Shown: positions 44,938-54,196, numbered from the stretch's first letter. The stretch is DNA of 64,000 bases from an uncultured Bacteroides sp. (GCF_905207245.1 NZ_CAJLKP010000021.1:7674-71673); one strand, 5' to 3'. The notes: generated from the sequence alone by a model not told the origin. Made by a program: numbers and translations.

Positions 44938-45789
44938 ATGATGGATTATCAATTAAATACTCCCCTGAACGGGAACTTGGCAATGACTTCTTGCTTTCAC
45001 GAAAATAAATCACTGCAACAAGATACTACCTTATATAAATTTCTTTGGGTGAGGAAGGGTGCTCTGACTGTTGAAATAGACCATATCCCGATGCGGCTGG
45101 AACAAGACGAAATCGCCTGTCTTACACCCCTGCATCATATCGAAATAAAATCGGTGGAAGGTGAATACCTCACTTTTCTGTTCAATAGTAATTTCTACTG
45201 CATCTTCGGACATGATGACGAAGTATCGTGCAATGGTTTCCTTTTTCACGGTTCCTCCCAAGTGATGCGATTAAAGCTCTCTCAGGAGCAGGCTGCCAAT
45301 CTGAATGATATTGTCCGTATCTTCCGTCAGGAATCTGCCGTTTGCGATAATCTGCAAGAAGAAATGCTGCGCATCATCCTTAAACGTTTCATCATCACCT
45401 GTACCCGCATTGCCCGTGAGAAGTGCGGCGTTACTCCGGAACAGGAGAAAGCTTTCGATATCGTCCGCCGCTTCTATATATTAGTTGACCAGAATTTCCG
45501 TGAAAAGAAACAAGTGCAGGATTATGCCGACCTTTTATTCCGTTCTCCCAAGACACTTTCCAATCTGTTTTCTTCCTGCGGAGTCCCTTCCCCTTTGCGC
45601 ATCATTCACGAACGGGTGGAAGCGGAAGCCAAACGTTTACTGCTCTACACTTCCAAAAGCGCCAAGGAAATCAGTGAACTTCTTGGCTTCGAAGATTTGT
45701 CCACATTCAGCCGCTTTTTCAAGAAAATGACGGGCGAAAGTGTGTCGGATTTCCGTAAATCGAACACAACGGGAAATATTGCCAACTGA
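44938..45789 (+). CDS. AraC-family regulator beside RclC/RclA-like genes
   Basis: The 283-residue protein starts after the promoter at 44869-44898 (MMDYQLNTPLN). The N-terminal half is a cupin-like sensor (FLWVRKGALTVEIDHIPMRL). The C-terminal half is a double helix-turn-helix: VQDYADLLFRSPKTLSNLF, then KEISELLGFEDLSTFSRFFK. Cysteines sit at 19, 61, 88 and 98. In E. coli RclR, an AraC regulator, oxidation of Cys21 and Cys89 turns on the rcl genes. The similar spacing here is suggestive, but the two sensor domains are not clearly the same family. Confidence 0.87.
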   Translation: MMDYQLNTPLNGNLAMTSCFHENKSLQQDTTLYKFLWVRKGALTVEIDHIPMRLEQDEIACLTPLHHIEIKSVEGEYLTFLFNSNFYCIFGHDDEVSCNGFLFHGSSQVMRLKLSQEQAANLNDIVRIFRQESAVCDNLQEEMLRIILKRFIITCTRIAREKCGVTPEQEKAFDIVRRFYILVDQNFREKKQVQDYADLLFRSPKTLSNLFSSCGVPSPLRIIHERVEAEAKRLLLYTSKSAKEISELLGFEDLSTFSRFFKKMTGESVSDFRKSNTTGNIAN

Positions 45790-45875
45790 TACGGCAGAAT
45801 TGCCATTTCACACCCCGACATAAACCCCGATTTTTGCATCAGAAAAACAAAACAATTAATTAATGCAATAATCGT

Positions 45876-46466
45876 ATGAAAACAAAATTACAATCAATGT
45901 TCGTGGCGGCCCTTACTTTGGCTGCGTCAACTCAGAAGTTGGGTGTCAATCTTATCCGTGTGGCAATTCTGGTTATTTTCGTTTGGATAGGCGGATTGAA
46001 GTTCTGGAATTATGAAGCCGAAGGTATCGTGCCTTTTGTGGCAAACAGCCCTTTTATGAGCTTCTTCTATACGCATAGTGCTCCTGAATATAAGGAATAC
46101 AAACTGAAAGAAGGTGAATTTGATGCCGTGAAGCATGAGTGGCATAAGGAAAACAATACGTATGGCTTTTCTCATGGGCTGGGCATTCTCATCATGACCA
46201 TTGGTGTTCTTACTTTTCTGGGCATTTTCTGGCCGAAAGTCGGTTTGGTAGGAGCAGGACTTGCAATTATTATGACTATCGGCACGCTGTCTTTCCTTGT
46301 CACCACGCCCGAAGTATGGGTGCCTGATTTGGGCAGTGGCGAGTCCGGTTTCCCGTTATTGACCGGTGCTGGAAGATTAGTTATAAAAGATACAGCCATT
46401 TTGGCGGGTGCAATTGTTATATTAGCAGACAGTGCGAAAAGCGTACTGAAACAATTAAAGAAATAG
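45876..46466 (+). CDS. rclC: DUF417 (YkgB/RclC-like) membrane protein
   Basis: This 196-residue inner membrane protein has about four helices: LGVNLIRVAILVIFVWIGGL at residues 22-41, then GLGILIMTIGVLTFLGIFW, VGLVGAGLAIIMTIG and a last helix near 170-185. DUF417 includes E. coli RclC, part of the rclABC defence against hypochlorous acid. The RclA-like gene follows after four bases. An AraC-type gene precedes it, as expected of an rcl locus. Confidence 0.88.
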   Translation: MKTKLQSMFVAALTLAASTQKLGVNLIRVAILVIFVWIGGLKFWNYEAEGIVPFVANSPFMSFFYTHSAPEYKEYKLKEGEFDAVKHEWHKENNTYGFSHGLGILIMTIGVLTFLGIFWPKVGLVGAGLAIIMTIGTLSFLVTTPEVWVPDLGSGESGFPLLTGAGRLVIKDTAILAGAIVILADSAKSVLKQLKK

Positions 46467-46470
46467 AGAT

Positions 46471-47826
46471 ATGAAAAAGTATGATGCTATTATTATCGGC
46501 TTCGGGAAGGGAGGAAAGACCCTGGCTGCCGAATTTGCAAAACGCCAGAAGACGGTTGCAGTAGTGGAACGTTCAAACCGTATGTACGGAGGCACTTGTA
46601 TCAACATCGGCTGTATTCCTACAAAGACGCTGGTGCATCTGGCCAAGGAAACTCCGGTAAAGGCTGCGTGGGAAGAAAAGAAGGAATATTACCGTCAGGC
46701 CATCGGTCGTAAGGAAGAGGTTACTTCTTTTCTGCGGAACAAGAACTATCATAATCTGGCCGACAATCCCAATATAACGGTTTATACGGGTGTAGGTGCA
46801 TTTACAGGCCCCGATGTGGTAGAAGTCAGGACGACGGAAGAAGTGATAGAATTGCAGGCACCGCAAATATTTATAAATACCGGAGCGGAAACCATCATAC
46901 CTCCCATCGAAGGAATAAAGGATAATCCTCGTGTATACACCAGTACTTCCATTATGGAACTGGAAGAACTTCCTGAACAATTGGTAATTGTAGGCGGAGG
47001 GTATATCGGACTGGAATTTGCTTCCATGTATGCTTCTTTCGGTTCAAAGGTGACGGTGCTTGAAGGCTATCCGGAACTGATAGGCCGTGAAGACAGGGAC
47101 ATTGCAGACAGTGTAAAGTCGGTATTGGAGAAGAAAGGCATTGTTTTTCATCTGAATGCACGTGTGCAGTCGGTAGACGGTTCAACGGTGATTTATCAGG
47201 ATGTTGCGACGAACGAGATTCACCATTTAGAAGGAGATGCCATTTTACTGGCAACAGGTCGTCGTCCGAATACTTCGGGTTTAAATCTGGATGTGGCAGG
47301 AGTGAAGGTGGATGAGCGTGGAGCCATTATCGTGGATAAATGGTTGCGGACTACGAATCCCCATATCCGTGCTATCGGTGATGTGAAAGGCGGCTTACAG
47401 TTCACTTATATTTCTCTGGATGATTACCGCATTATCCGTGAAGATTTGTTCGGTGCCGGAGAACGCCGCACGGATGATCGTGACCCTGTCAGCTATTCAG
47501 TATTTATCGACCCTCCTTTGGCACGTATCGGACTGAGCGAAGCGGAAGCACGTAAGAAAGGATTGGATATTAAAGTAAATACCTTGCCTGTCGGTGCTAT
47601 TCCGCGTGCACGAACGTTGGGTGAGACGGACGGACTATTCAAGGTGGTGGTAGATGCCCATACCAATAAAATAGTGGGTTGCACCCTGTTCGGTCCGGAA
47701 ACGAGTGAAATAATCAACATTGTATCAATTGTAATGAAAACAGGACAAGAATATACATTCCTGCGGGATTACATCTTTACACATCCCAGCATGAGCGAAG
47801 CGCTGAATGACCTGATGAATTTTTAG
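46471..47826 (+). CDS. rclA: RclA-like FAD/NAD(P)-dependent disulfide oxidoreductase
   Basis: This 451-residue flavoprotein has the FAD motif IIGFGKGGKTLAAEF at residues 8-22, the redox pair Cys43 and Cys48 in GGTCINIGCIPTK (the same numbers as in E. coli RclA), the NAD site IVGGGYIGLEFASM, AIGDVKGG for the second FAD contact, and a C-terminal dimerisation part ending FTHPSMSEALNDLM. RclA reduces Cu(II) or other oxidants and protects against reactive chlorine species. A general dihydrolipoyl dehydrogenase-like role is the alternative, but the neighbours favour Rcl. Confidence 0.9.
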   Translation: MKKYDAIIIGFGKGGKTLAAEFAKRQKTVAVVERSNRMYGGTCINIGCIPTKTLVHLAKETPVKAAWEEKKEYYRQAIGRKEEVTSFLRNKNYHNLADNPNITVYTGVGAFTGPDVVEVRTTEEVIELQAPQIFINTGAETIIPPIEGIKDNPRVYTSTSIMELEELPEQLVIVGGGYIGLEFASMYASFGSKVTVLEGYPELIGREDRDIADSVKSVLEKKGIVFHLNARVQSVDGSTVIYQDVATNEIHHLEGDAILLATGRRPNTSGLNLDVAGVKVDERGAIIVDKWLRTTNPHIRAIGDVKGGLQFTYISLDDYRIIREDLFGAGERRTDDRDPVSYSVFIDPPLARIGLSEAEARKKGLDIKVNTLPVGAIPRARTLGETDGLFKVVVDAHTNKIVGCTLFGPETSEIINIVSIVMKTGQEYTFLRDYIFTHPSMSEALNDLMNF

Positions 47827-47841
47827 ACATACTTATATAAT

Positions 47842-47934
47842 AGGTGTTCGGGCACAAATTCGGTTAAATTATTGGACGGGTATTTGCGTATCTCCCTAAA
47901 AATGACGAATATTGTGCCCGAATTCTATACACCT
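47842..47934. repeat. Large interrupted inverted repeat before the binding-protein gene
   Basis: AGGTGT + TCGGGCACAA + ATTCG (47842-47862) is complemented in pieces by CGAAT, TTGTGCCCGA and ACACCT (47906-47934). It could be a terminator of rclA or a folded leader. I see no cobalamin riboswitch consensus. Confidence 0.65.
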
Positions 47935-47942
47935 TTATAGTG

Positions 47943-49097
47943 ATGAAACGAACTACTGCAATAACTGCCGCTTTTCTTAGTGTCTTATGTGTGGCTTGTG
48001 GCCCGAAAAATAAACAAAATTCTACTGATATACAGGCTACTGTAGCTTCTGTTTCGACTACGGATTCAATATATCCGGTTTATGCGGAAGGATTCGAGGT
48101 GAAGTATCTTCCTAACCATGTTCGTTTGGTGAATCTTCGCGACCCGCAAAATGAAAACAATAGCACTTTTCATTATGCCCTGGTGCCCCGGGGACTGAAA
48201 GCTGAGAACATTCCTTCCGATTATACAGTGATTGAAACACCTGTGCGCAGTGCCATTTGCATGACTTCGCTTCAGCTATCCAATTTCATCAAACTGGAGG
48301 CTTGTGATAAGGTGGTCGGTATAACCAGCACCCGTCATCTCTTTAATAAAGAAATGAATGAGCGTTTGAAGTCGGGTAAGACTGCTAAAATCGGTATCGA
48401 AGGAAATTTCGATAATGAGATAATCATGAGTGTCAATCCCGATGTCATCTTTATTTCTCCCTTCAAGCGTGGCGGATATGATACGATGCGTGAGATAGGC
48501 ATTCCGTTGGTTCCTCATCTGGGATATAAGGAAATGACTCCGTTGGGTCAAGCTGAGTGGATTAAGTTCATCGGACTGTTTATCGGGCAGGAGAAAGAGG
48601 CGAACGAGAAATTTGCAGCTATCGAGAAGCATTACAATGACCTGAAACAACTGGCTGCCGATGTGAAAAAACGTCCGGTGGTGTTTAGTGGTGAAATACG
48701 TGGCGGTAACTGGTATGCGGTAGGAGGGAAGAGCTTCCTGGCACAGTTGTTCCGCGATGCGGGAGCTGACTATTTTTTGAAGGACGATCCCCGTTCCGGT
48801 GGCGTTACACTGGATTTTGAAACTGTATACAGCCAGGCGGAAAATGCCGATTACTGGCGCATCGTGAACAGTTACGACGGTACTTTTTCTTATGGCGCCT
48901 TGAAATCCCTTGATCCGCGTTATGCTGATTTCCGTGCATTCCGTGACAAGGGTGTCATTTATTGCAATATGCGCGAACAACCTTTCTACGAAAGTATGCC
49001 GATGGAGCCGGAAGTAGTACTGGAAGATTTGATTCACGCTTTCCATCCCGATTTATTGCCCGATTACCAACCTAAATACTACGCACGTTTGCAATGA
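47943..49097 (+). CDS. ABC importer substrate-binding lipoprotein, BtuF/FepB type
   Basis: This 384-residue lipoprotein (signal ends VAC, Cys19) has the class III binding-protein layout of metal-chelate importers: VIETPVRSAICMTSLQLSNF, CDKVVGITSTRHLFN, NPDVIFISPFKRGGYDT, and GNWYAVGGKSFLAQLFRDAG in the second lobe. It is coupled to permease and ATPase genes by overlaps. The ligand may be cobalamin, since corrin synthesis genes flank the locus, or a ferric siderophore or haem. The sequence alone does not decide. The ATG is used rather than the GTG just before it. Confidence 0.9.
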   Translation: MKRTTAITAAFLSVLCVACGPKNKQNSTDIQATVASVSTTDSIYPVYAEGFEVKYLPNHVRLVNLRDPQNENNSTFHYALVPRGLKAENIPSDYTVIETPVRSAICMTSLQLSNFIKLEACDKVVGITSTRHLFNKEMNERLKSGKTAKIGIEGNFDNEIIMSVNPDVIFISPFKRGGYDTMREIGIPLVPHLGYKEMTPLGQAEWIKFIGLFIGQEKEANEKFAAIEKHYNDLKQLAADVKKRPVVFSGEIRGGNWYAVGGKSFLAQLFRDAGADYFLKDDPRSGGVTLDFETVYSQAENADYWRIVNSYDGTFSYGALKSLDPRYADFRAFRDKGVIYCNMREQPFYESMPMEPEVVLEDLIHAFHPDLLPDYQPKYYARLQ

Positions 49098-50131
49098 AAA
49101 GACCGACGCTGCTCTTGATGCTGGTAATACTGGCATCCATCTTTCTGTTCTTCCTGTTGAACTTGTTGTTAGGGTCGGTCCATATCCCGTTACGTTCCGT
49201 CTGGAACATTCTTTGGGGGAGTACGGATGAGTCCATTATCTGGCAGAATATTATTTGGAAATCCCGTGTGCCGCAGGCATTGACGGCATTGGTGGCGGGA
49301 GCAGGGCTATCGGTGAGTGGTTTGCAGATGCAAACGGTTTTCCGGAATCCGCTGGCAGGACCGTCAGTATTGGGTATCAGTTCGGGTGCCAGTCTGGGAG
49401 TAGCCTGTGTGGTATTGCTATCGGGAGCGATGGGCGGTGTGGCATTGAGTAAGCTCGGATATATGGGAGAAGTGGCGTTGTCCATTGCGGCGATTATCGG
49501 GGCACTGTCCGTGATGGCGCTTATCGTATACGTTTCACAGAAAGTAAAGGGAAATGTGACGCTGCTGATTATCGGTGTGATGATTGGTTATGTGGCAAGT
49601 GCCATTATCGGCGTATTGAAATATTTCAGTGTGGAGGAAGATATTCGCGCATACGTCATTTGGGGACTGGGTAGCTTTGCCCGTGTGTCGGGTGACCAGA
49701 TGATACTGTTTGTCTGTATCATGGCGGTCTTGCTACCACTCTCGTTTTTGCTGATAAAGACGATGAATCTGTTGCTGCTGGGCGATGGGTATGCACGGAA
49801 CTTGGGGCTGAACATTAAGCGGGCACGTCTGTTGGTGATATCCTGTTCAGGTGTACTGGTAGCGATTGTGACGGCATATTGCGGTCCGATTATGTTTATC
49901 GGTCTGGCTGTTCCCCATCTTTGCCGAGCAATTTTCCATACATCCGACCATCGGATATTGATGCCTTCCACATTGCTGGTGGGGGCTTCACTGGCATTGA
50001 TTTGTAACCTTATCGCCCGTATGCCGGGACTTGAGGGAGCTTTGCCTGTGAATTCGGTGACGGCGTTGGTAGGTGCTCCGGTGGTGGCATCCGTGCTTTT
50101 CAGAAAGCGAAAAGGAGAGCTGGAAGAGTAG
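49094..50131 (+). CDS. FecCD/BtuC-family ABC permease
   Basis: This 345-residue inner membrane protein has about ten helices, with the family motifs SRVPQALTALVAGAGLSVSG, FRNPLAGPSVLGISSGASLG and ITAYCGPIMFIGLAVPH-type LAVPHLCRAIF. It forms the channel for cobalamin or ferric chelates. The ATG overlaps the stop of the binding-protein gene (ATGA), showing translational coupling. Confidence 0.93.
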   Translation: MKRPTLLLMLVILASIFLFFLLNLLLGSVHIPLRSVWNILWGSTDESIIWQNIIWKSRVPQALTALVAGAGLSVSGLQMQTVFRNPLAGPSVLGISSGASLGVACVVLLSGAMGGVALSKLGYMGEVALSIAAIIGALSVMALIVYVSQKVKGNVTLLIIGVMIGYVASAIIGVLKYFSVEEDIRAYVIWGLGSFARVSGDQMILFVCIMAVLLPLSFLLIKTMNLLLLGDGYARNLGLNIKRARLLVISCSGVLVAIVTAYCGPIMFIGLAVPHLCRAIFHTSDHRILMPSTLLVGASLALICNLIARMPGLEGALPVNSVTALVGAPVVASVLFRKRKGELEE

Positions 50132-50156
50132 TTTGAATGTTGAAAATAGAAAGGTT

Positions 50157-51170
50157 TTGAAACAAGAGACTATACATATTGAGAATTTGTGTATCGGCTA
50201 TCCCGGTAAAGGAGATGTGAAAGTCGTGGCAAGGGACATTTGTGCTGGCATCAACAGCGGAGAACTGACTTGCCTGCTGGGTGCAAATGGCGTAGGGAAA
50301 TCTACATTGCTGCGCACCCTTTCCGCTTTTCAGCCGAGGCTATCCGGTGAAATTTGTATTGAGGGAAAAGATATCAGTTCTTATACGGACAAGCAGCTAT
50401 CAAAAGTAATCAGCGTGGTTCTGACCGAAAAGTGCGATATCCGCAATATGTCTGTGGTAGAGCTTGTCGGCTTGGGGCGCAGTCCGTATACTGGTTTTTG
50501 GGGAACACTTTCCAAAGAAGACAAGGCAGTGGTGGATCATGCCATCGAATTGGTCGGAATTTCTCATTTGACCCACCGCATGGTGCATACGCTGAGCGAC
50601 GGTGAACGGCAAAAAGTGATGATTGCCAAAGCTCTTGCTCAGGAAACCCCGGTTATTTATCTGGATGAGCCGACCGCTTTTCTCGATTTTCCAAGCAAGG
50701 TGGAGATGATGCAGTTGCTTCATCTGCTGAGCCGTCAGACGGATAAGACCATCTTTCTTTCTACTCACGACCTGGAACTTGCCTTGCAGATTGCCGATAA
50801 AATCTGGCTGATGGACAAGGTGAACGGGGTTACCATCGGCACCCCCGAAGACCTTTCGCTGAACGGAAGCCTCAGTTGCTTTTTTGCCCGTAAGGGCATT
50901 GTATTCGATCTGGAGACGGGATTGTTTCGTGTGAATAATGAATATACTTCCCAAGTTCGGCTCATCGGACATGGGCAGAAATATGCCATGGTGCGGAAAG
51001 CCCTGCAAAGAAATGGTATTCTGGCAAACCGAAACGTCAAGTCGGACGTTTATATAGAAACAGGAGATTTGAAAGGTAACGGCACCTTTGTGCTTCATCC
51101 GGCAGACGGGGAAGCTATTACCATGCGGACCATCGATGAACTGCTTGCAGAGATTGTGAAAATTCTATGA
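50157..51170 (+). CDS. ABC importer ATP-binding protein with C-terminal extension
   Basis: The 337-residue protein probably starts at the TTG codon 50157 (MKQETIHIENL), with AGAAAGG just upstream. No in-frame ATG fits, and the longer open frame overlaps the permease gene deeply. Walker A is GANGVGKST at 42-50, the signature is LSDGE at 147-151, Walker B is VIYLDEPT at 166-173 and the switch His is His204. After residue 255 there is an extension of about 80 residues not found in BtuD or FecE (usually about 250-265), with no motif I know. It powers the FecCD-type permease. Confidence 0.87.
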   Translation: MKQETIHIENLCIGYPGKGDVKVVARDICAGINSGELTCLLGANGVGKSTLLRTLSAFQPRLSGEICIEGKDISSYTDKQLSKVISVVLTEKCDIRNMSVVELVGLGRSPYTGFWGTLSKEDKAVVDHAIELVGISHLTHRMVHTLSDGERQKVMIAKALAQETPVIYLDEPTAFLDFPSKVEMMQLLHLLSRQTDKTIFLSTHDLELALQIADKIWLMDKVNGVTIGTPEDLSLNGSLSCFFARKGIVFDLETGLFRVNNEYTSQVRLIGHGQKYAMVRKALQRNGILANRNVKSDVYIETGDLKGNGTFVLHPADGEAITMRTIDELLAEIVKIL

Positions 51171-52543
51171 GACATTCGGCAAAAGATAATTATGTCTATC
51201 TGACCACAGCCCCGGTGCCCCGTCTGATAGTATCGTTGGCGGTGCCCACGATTATCAGTATGTTGGTTACGTCGTTCTATAACATGGCGGACACGTACTT
51301 TGTGGGGAAAATCAATACCCAGTCCACGGCGGCTGTAGGGATTGTGTTCTCTGTCATGTCCATCATTCAGGCGGTGGGGTTCTTCTTCGGACATGGTTCG
51401 GGAAACTACATTTCGCGGAAGCTGGGTGCGCAGGAGACTGAGAATGCCGAAAAGATGGCGGCAACAGGCTTCTTCTGGGCATTGTTTATGGGAATCGTCC
51501 TGGCGGTAACCGGACTGATATTTCTTACTCCGCTCTCGTTGGCATTAGGGTCTACGCCTACCATATTACCTTATACGGAGAAGTATCTGGGCATTATCCT
51601 GCTGGGCGCTCCGTTTATGACTGCTTCTCTTGTGATGAACAATCAAATCCGTTTCCAGGGAAATGCGGCGTATGCGATGGTAGGAATCGTATCGGGTGCG
51701 GTGATTAATGTGATATTGGACCCTATTCTGATTTTTGTCTTCGATATGGGGATATCGGGTGCTGCATTGGCTACGGTCATCAGTCAGATCTGCAGTTTCT
51801 CTCTGCTGCTGTATATGGGCAGCAAGGGAGGAAATATCCGTATCCGTTTCAAGAATTTCACGCCCTCACTGGCTTTTATAAAAGAGATTATCGGCGGAGG
51901 CACACCTTCGCTTGCTCGCCAGGGGTTGGCAAGTGTGGCAACTATCTTGCTGAATGTGGCTGCCGGAACTTATGGAGATGCTGCCATTGCGGGTATGTCT
52001 ATTGTCACTCGCATTGCCATGTTCATCAATGCTTTCCTGATAGGCTTCGGGCAAGGTTTCCAGCCAGTGTGCGGTTTCAATTATGGGGCGGGACTTTATG
52101 GACGCGTACGCCAGGGCTTCTGGTTTTGCGTGAAGGTAGGTTCTGTATTCTTACTGGTGTGTGCGGTGGCAGGTATGGGGTTTGCCGAAGAGATTGTTTC
52201 CGTATTCCGTAAGGGAGACCCCGATGTGATTGCGGTGGGGGCTGCTGCATTGCGCTGGCAGTTTATTACTTTCCCTCTGGGGGCCTGGATTGTGGTCAGC
52301 AACATGATGTTGCAAACCATCCGTAAGCCTGTCAAGGCTACCATTCTTTCGTCTGCCCGTCAGGGACTATTTTTTATTCCGTTGATTTTTATTTTGCCTT
52401 ACTATCTGGGTTTGCAGGGAGTGGAGATGTGCCAAGCCGCCGCAGACCTTCTTACTTTCTTGCTCGCCATTCCACTGACAGGCAGTGTACTGAATGAAAT
52501 GAAGCGGAAACAGGTAGAGCAAATGCAGCCTTCCGGAAATTAG
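51167..52543 (+). CDS. MATE-family multidrug or metabolite efflux transporter
   Basis: This 458-residue inner membrane protein has 12 helices. It has the MatE pattern: PRLIVSLAVPTIISMLVTSFYNMADTYF-type N-terminus around residues 13-40 and a matching repeat in the second half. These antiporters use sodium or proton gradients to export organic cations. The ATG overlaps the ATPase stop codon, so it is part of the importer operon. Its stop overlaps the stop of the convergent barrel gene by four bases. Confidence 0.93.
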   Translation: MRHSAKDNYVYLTTAPVPRLIVSLAVPTIISMLVTSFYNMADTYFVGKINTQSTAAVGIVFSVMSIIQAVGFFFGHGSGNYISRKLGAQETENAEKMAATGFFWALFMGIVLAVTGLIFLTPLSLALGSTPTILPYTEKYLGIILLGAPFMTASLVMNNQIRFQGNAAYAMVGIVSGAVINVILDPILIFVFDMGISGAALATVISQICSFSLLLYMGSKGGNIRIRFKNFTPSLAFIKEIIGGGTPSLARQGLASVATILLNVAAGTYGDAAIAGMSIVTRIAMFINAFLIGFGQGFQPVCGFNYGAGLYGRVRQGFWFCVKVGSVFLLVCAVAGMGFAEEIVSVFRKGDPDVIAVGAAALRWQFITFPLGAWIVVSNMMLQTIRKPVKATILSSARQGLFFIPLIFILPYYLGLQGVEMCQAAADLLTFLLAIPLTGSVLNEMKRKQVEQMQPSGN

Positions 52544-53214
52544 AACCTATATCCCACAGTAAAAAAAGAAGAGAGGTTTTTGGGAGAGAATTTTTCAACG
52601 CCGGAGTTCTGTAACAGATTATCCAACTGGTCGTTTACTTTAATCATCCCCAATTGGAGCTCCGCTCCGAAAATGAATTTGTGATACTCAAAGTTAAGGG
52701 CGAACATGAGTCCGGCATCAAAGCGTTTGTTACCCATATTGTCGTCTATCATGTTGCCGAAAGTATCTAAACGGAATTTATAATTTCCTCCATGGTGGCT
52801 ACTGCTATAATCGTATTGTTGTATTTCGCCCGACGTTTTGCCGCCTACGCCATAAGCGATGTACGGACCGGCACTCAGTGAGGCACTGTAATCTTTACTG
52901 AGGTTGAGGCGGGCGGCCATCATCACAGGCAGTTGAATGTACATCTCATTCATGTTTGCTTTACCTACAGACTCTATGTCTTCACGGGCACCTATCGATA
53001 CAAAGTTCAGTGAGGGCTGGAATACCCATGTACGGTTGACTTCATAGTTCATACCAATACCTACTTTGTAGGCGATGCGTGTATCACTTTCTACATTTTC
53101 TCCATAGAAGTTGGAGGTACCGACTCCGGCTTTTACCTGGAAGGAGATAGGGGATTGGGCGCTTGCTCCCAATGCTATGATTGCAAAGAAAATAGTGAGA
53201 ATAGTCTGTTTCAT
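52540..53214 (-). CDS. PorT-family outer membrane beta-barrel protein
   Basis: This 224-residue exported protein has a signal peptide ending at ASAQ (residue 20). It is rich in amphipathic strands such as FQVKAGVGTSNFYG, YIQLPVMMAARLNLS, YSASLSAGPYIAYGVGG and ends in GYRF, a typical outer membrane terminus. It is a small barrel of unknown role. A -7 element (TATCTTTG) is at 53253-53260 on the minus strand. It is monocistronic. Confidence 0.85.
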   Translation of the reverse strand: MKQTILTIFFAIIALGASAQSPISFQVKAGVGTSNFYGENVESDTRIAYKVGIGMNYEVNRTWVFQPSLNFVSIGAREDIESVGKANMNEMYIQLPVMMAARLNLSKDYSASLSAGPYIAYGVGGKTSGEIQQYDYSSSHHGGNYKFRLDTFGNMIDDNMGNKRFDAGLMFALNFEYHKFIFGAELQLGMIKVNDQLDNLLQNSGVEKFSPKNLSSFFTVGYRF

Positions 53215-53252
53215 TATTTGAACCTTGTAAGGGGTTGATGTTTATTTGCTCG

Positions 53253-53260
53253 CAAAGATA
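53253..53260 (-). promoter_or_regulatory. -7 element of the barrel gene
   Basis: The minus strand reads TATCTTTG, 38 bases before the ATG. Confidence 0.5.
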
Positions 53261-53300
53261 TAAATTATATGATTACATACAATTCCTGCTGGGGGAATAT

Positions 53301-53393
53301 TATAAGTTACGAGCTACGAGCTACAAGCTACGAGTGGCTGCGCTATATCCGAAAGGCACTTGTAGCTTTGTAGCTTGTAGCTCTGTAACTAAC
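53301..53393. repeat. TTGTAGC-arm hairpin with AGCGCAGC core, copy 1
   Basis: The left arm repeats (AC)GAGCTAC and the right arm repeats (T)TGTAGC; they pair imperfectly around a core that reads CCTTTCGGATATAGCGCAGCCA on the minus strand. The right arm runs into the SDR stop codon. Related copies are at 56112-56216 and 59496-59698. Confidence 0.8.
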
Positions 53394-54196
53394 TAATAGA
53401 ATTTCCTGATCAGCCAATCTACCAGACTAAACGGCAGCATAGGCTTGATGCGTGCAAAGAATACTTGTTCCCATGGACCGACCTTTGTGCGGAAAGCAGG
53501 GCGGCGGCTATTTACCAGTTTGCAGATTGCTTTGCCTAACTTTTCTGGTCGGCAACCATTATTTTCAGATTGCTCTACGTTTCGCATGGCTTTTGCAAAA
53601 CTCTCCCCATATTGCGCATGGGAGAGGGAAGTCTGACATACTTGCCGCTGCGCTGTGAAACCTGTTTGGAAATCTCCCGGTTCGACTATGCAAACTTGTA
53701 TACCCAGTGGCTTAACTTCTTGATAAAGCGCTTCACTATACCCTTCAATCGCAAACTTGGATGCACTGTAAAAAGCCTGGAAGGGAACGGCAAGGACGCC
53801 TGCAATGGAACTGATATTTATGATTCGTCCGTGTCCGGCTTCACGCATGAAAGGCAGTACTGCTGCACACATACGGACGGCACCCGTGAAATTCGTATTC
53901 ATCTGGCGCTGTATCTCTTCCTCGGTAGTGAGTTCGATAGCTCCGCTGATGCCCATCCCGGCATTGTTGACAAGTACATCGATGCTGCCTTGTTCTTCCA
54001 GAATTGTAGATATGGCGTTGGATACCGATGCGGGATCAGTAATATCCAATTGCAACATTTTGAAGCCGGGGTTATCGGATAATGCTTTCCGGCTGGAGCC
54101 ATAAACGATATGTCCTTGTGCAGCCAATTGCGTAGCAATGACTCTTCCAAAACCGGAAGAAGCACCGGTGACAAGAATTATTTGAGGATGTTTCAT
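53393..54196 (-). CDS. Short-chain dehydrogenase/reductase
   Basis: This 267-residue classical SDR has the cofactor motif TGASSGFG at residues 10-17, NNAG at 77-80, the catalytic Ser in NISSIAG near 129-130, and Tyr143 and Lys147 in YSASK. The substrate is unknown. The ATG overlaps the stop of the CbiJ-CbiD gene by four bases, making it the last gene of the corrin operon, but nothing in it points to a corrin substrate. Confidence 0.92.
   Translation of the reverse strand: MKHPQIILVTGASSGFGRVIATQLAAQGHIVYGSSRKALSDNPGFKMLQLDITDPASVSNAISTILEEQGSIDVLVNNAGMGISGAIELTTEEEIQRQMNTNFTGAVRMCAAVLPFMREAGHGRIINISSIAGVLAVPFQAFYSASKFAIEGYSEALYQEVKPLGIQVCIVEPGDFQTGFTAQRQVCQTSLSHAQYGESFAKAMRNVEQSENNGCRPEKLGKAICKLVNSRRPAFRTKVGPWEQVFFARIKPMLPFSLVDWLIRKFY

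Noticed and set aside
47842..47934. Cobalamin riboswitch before the importer operon
   Set aside because: The length is too short and the conserved B12-box sequence is not visible; kept only as an unassigned structure.
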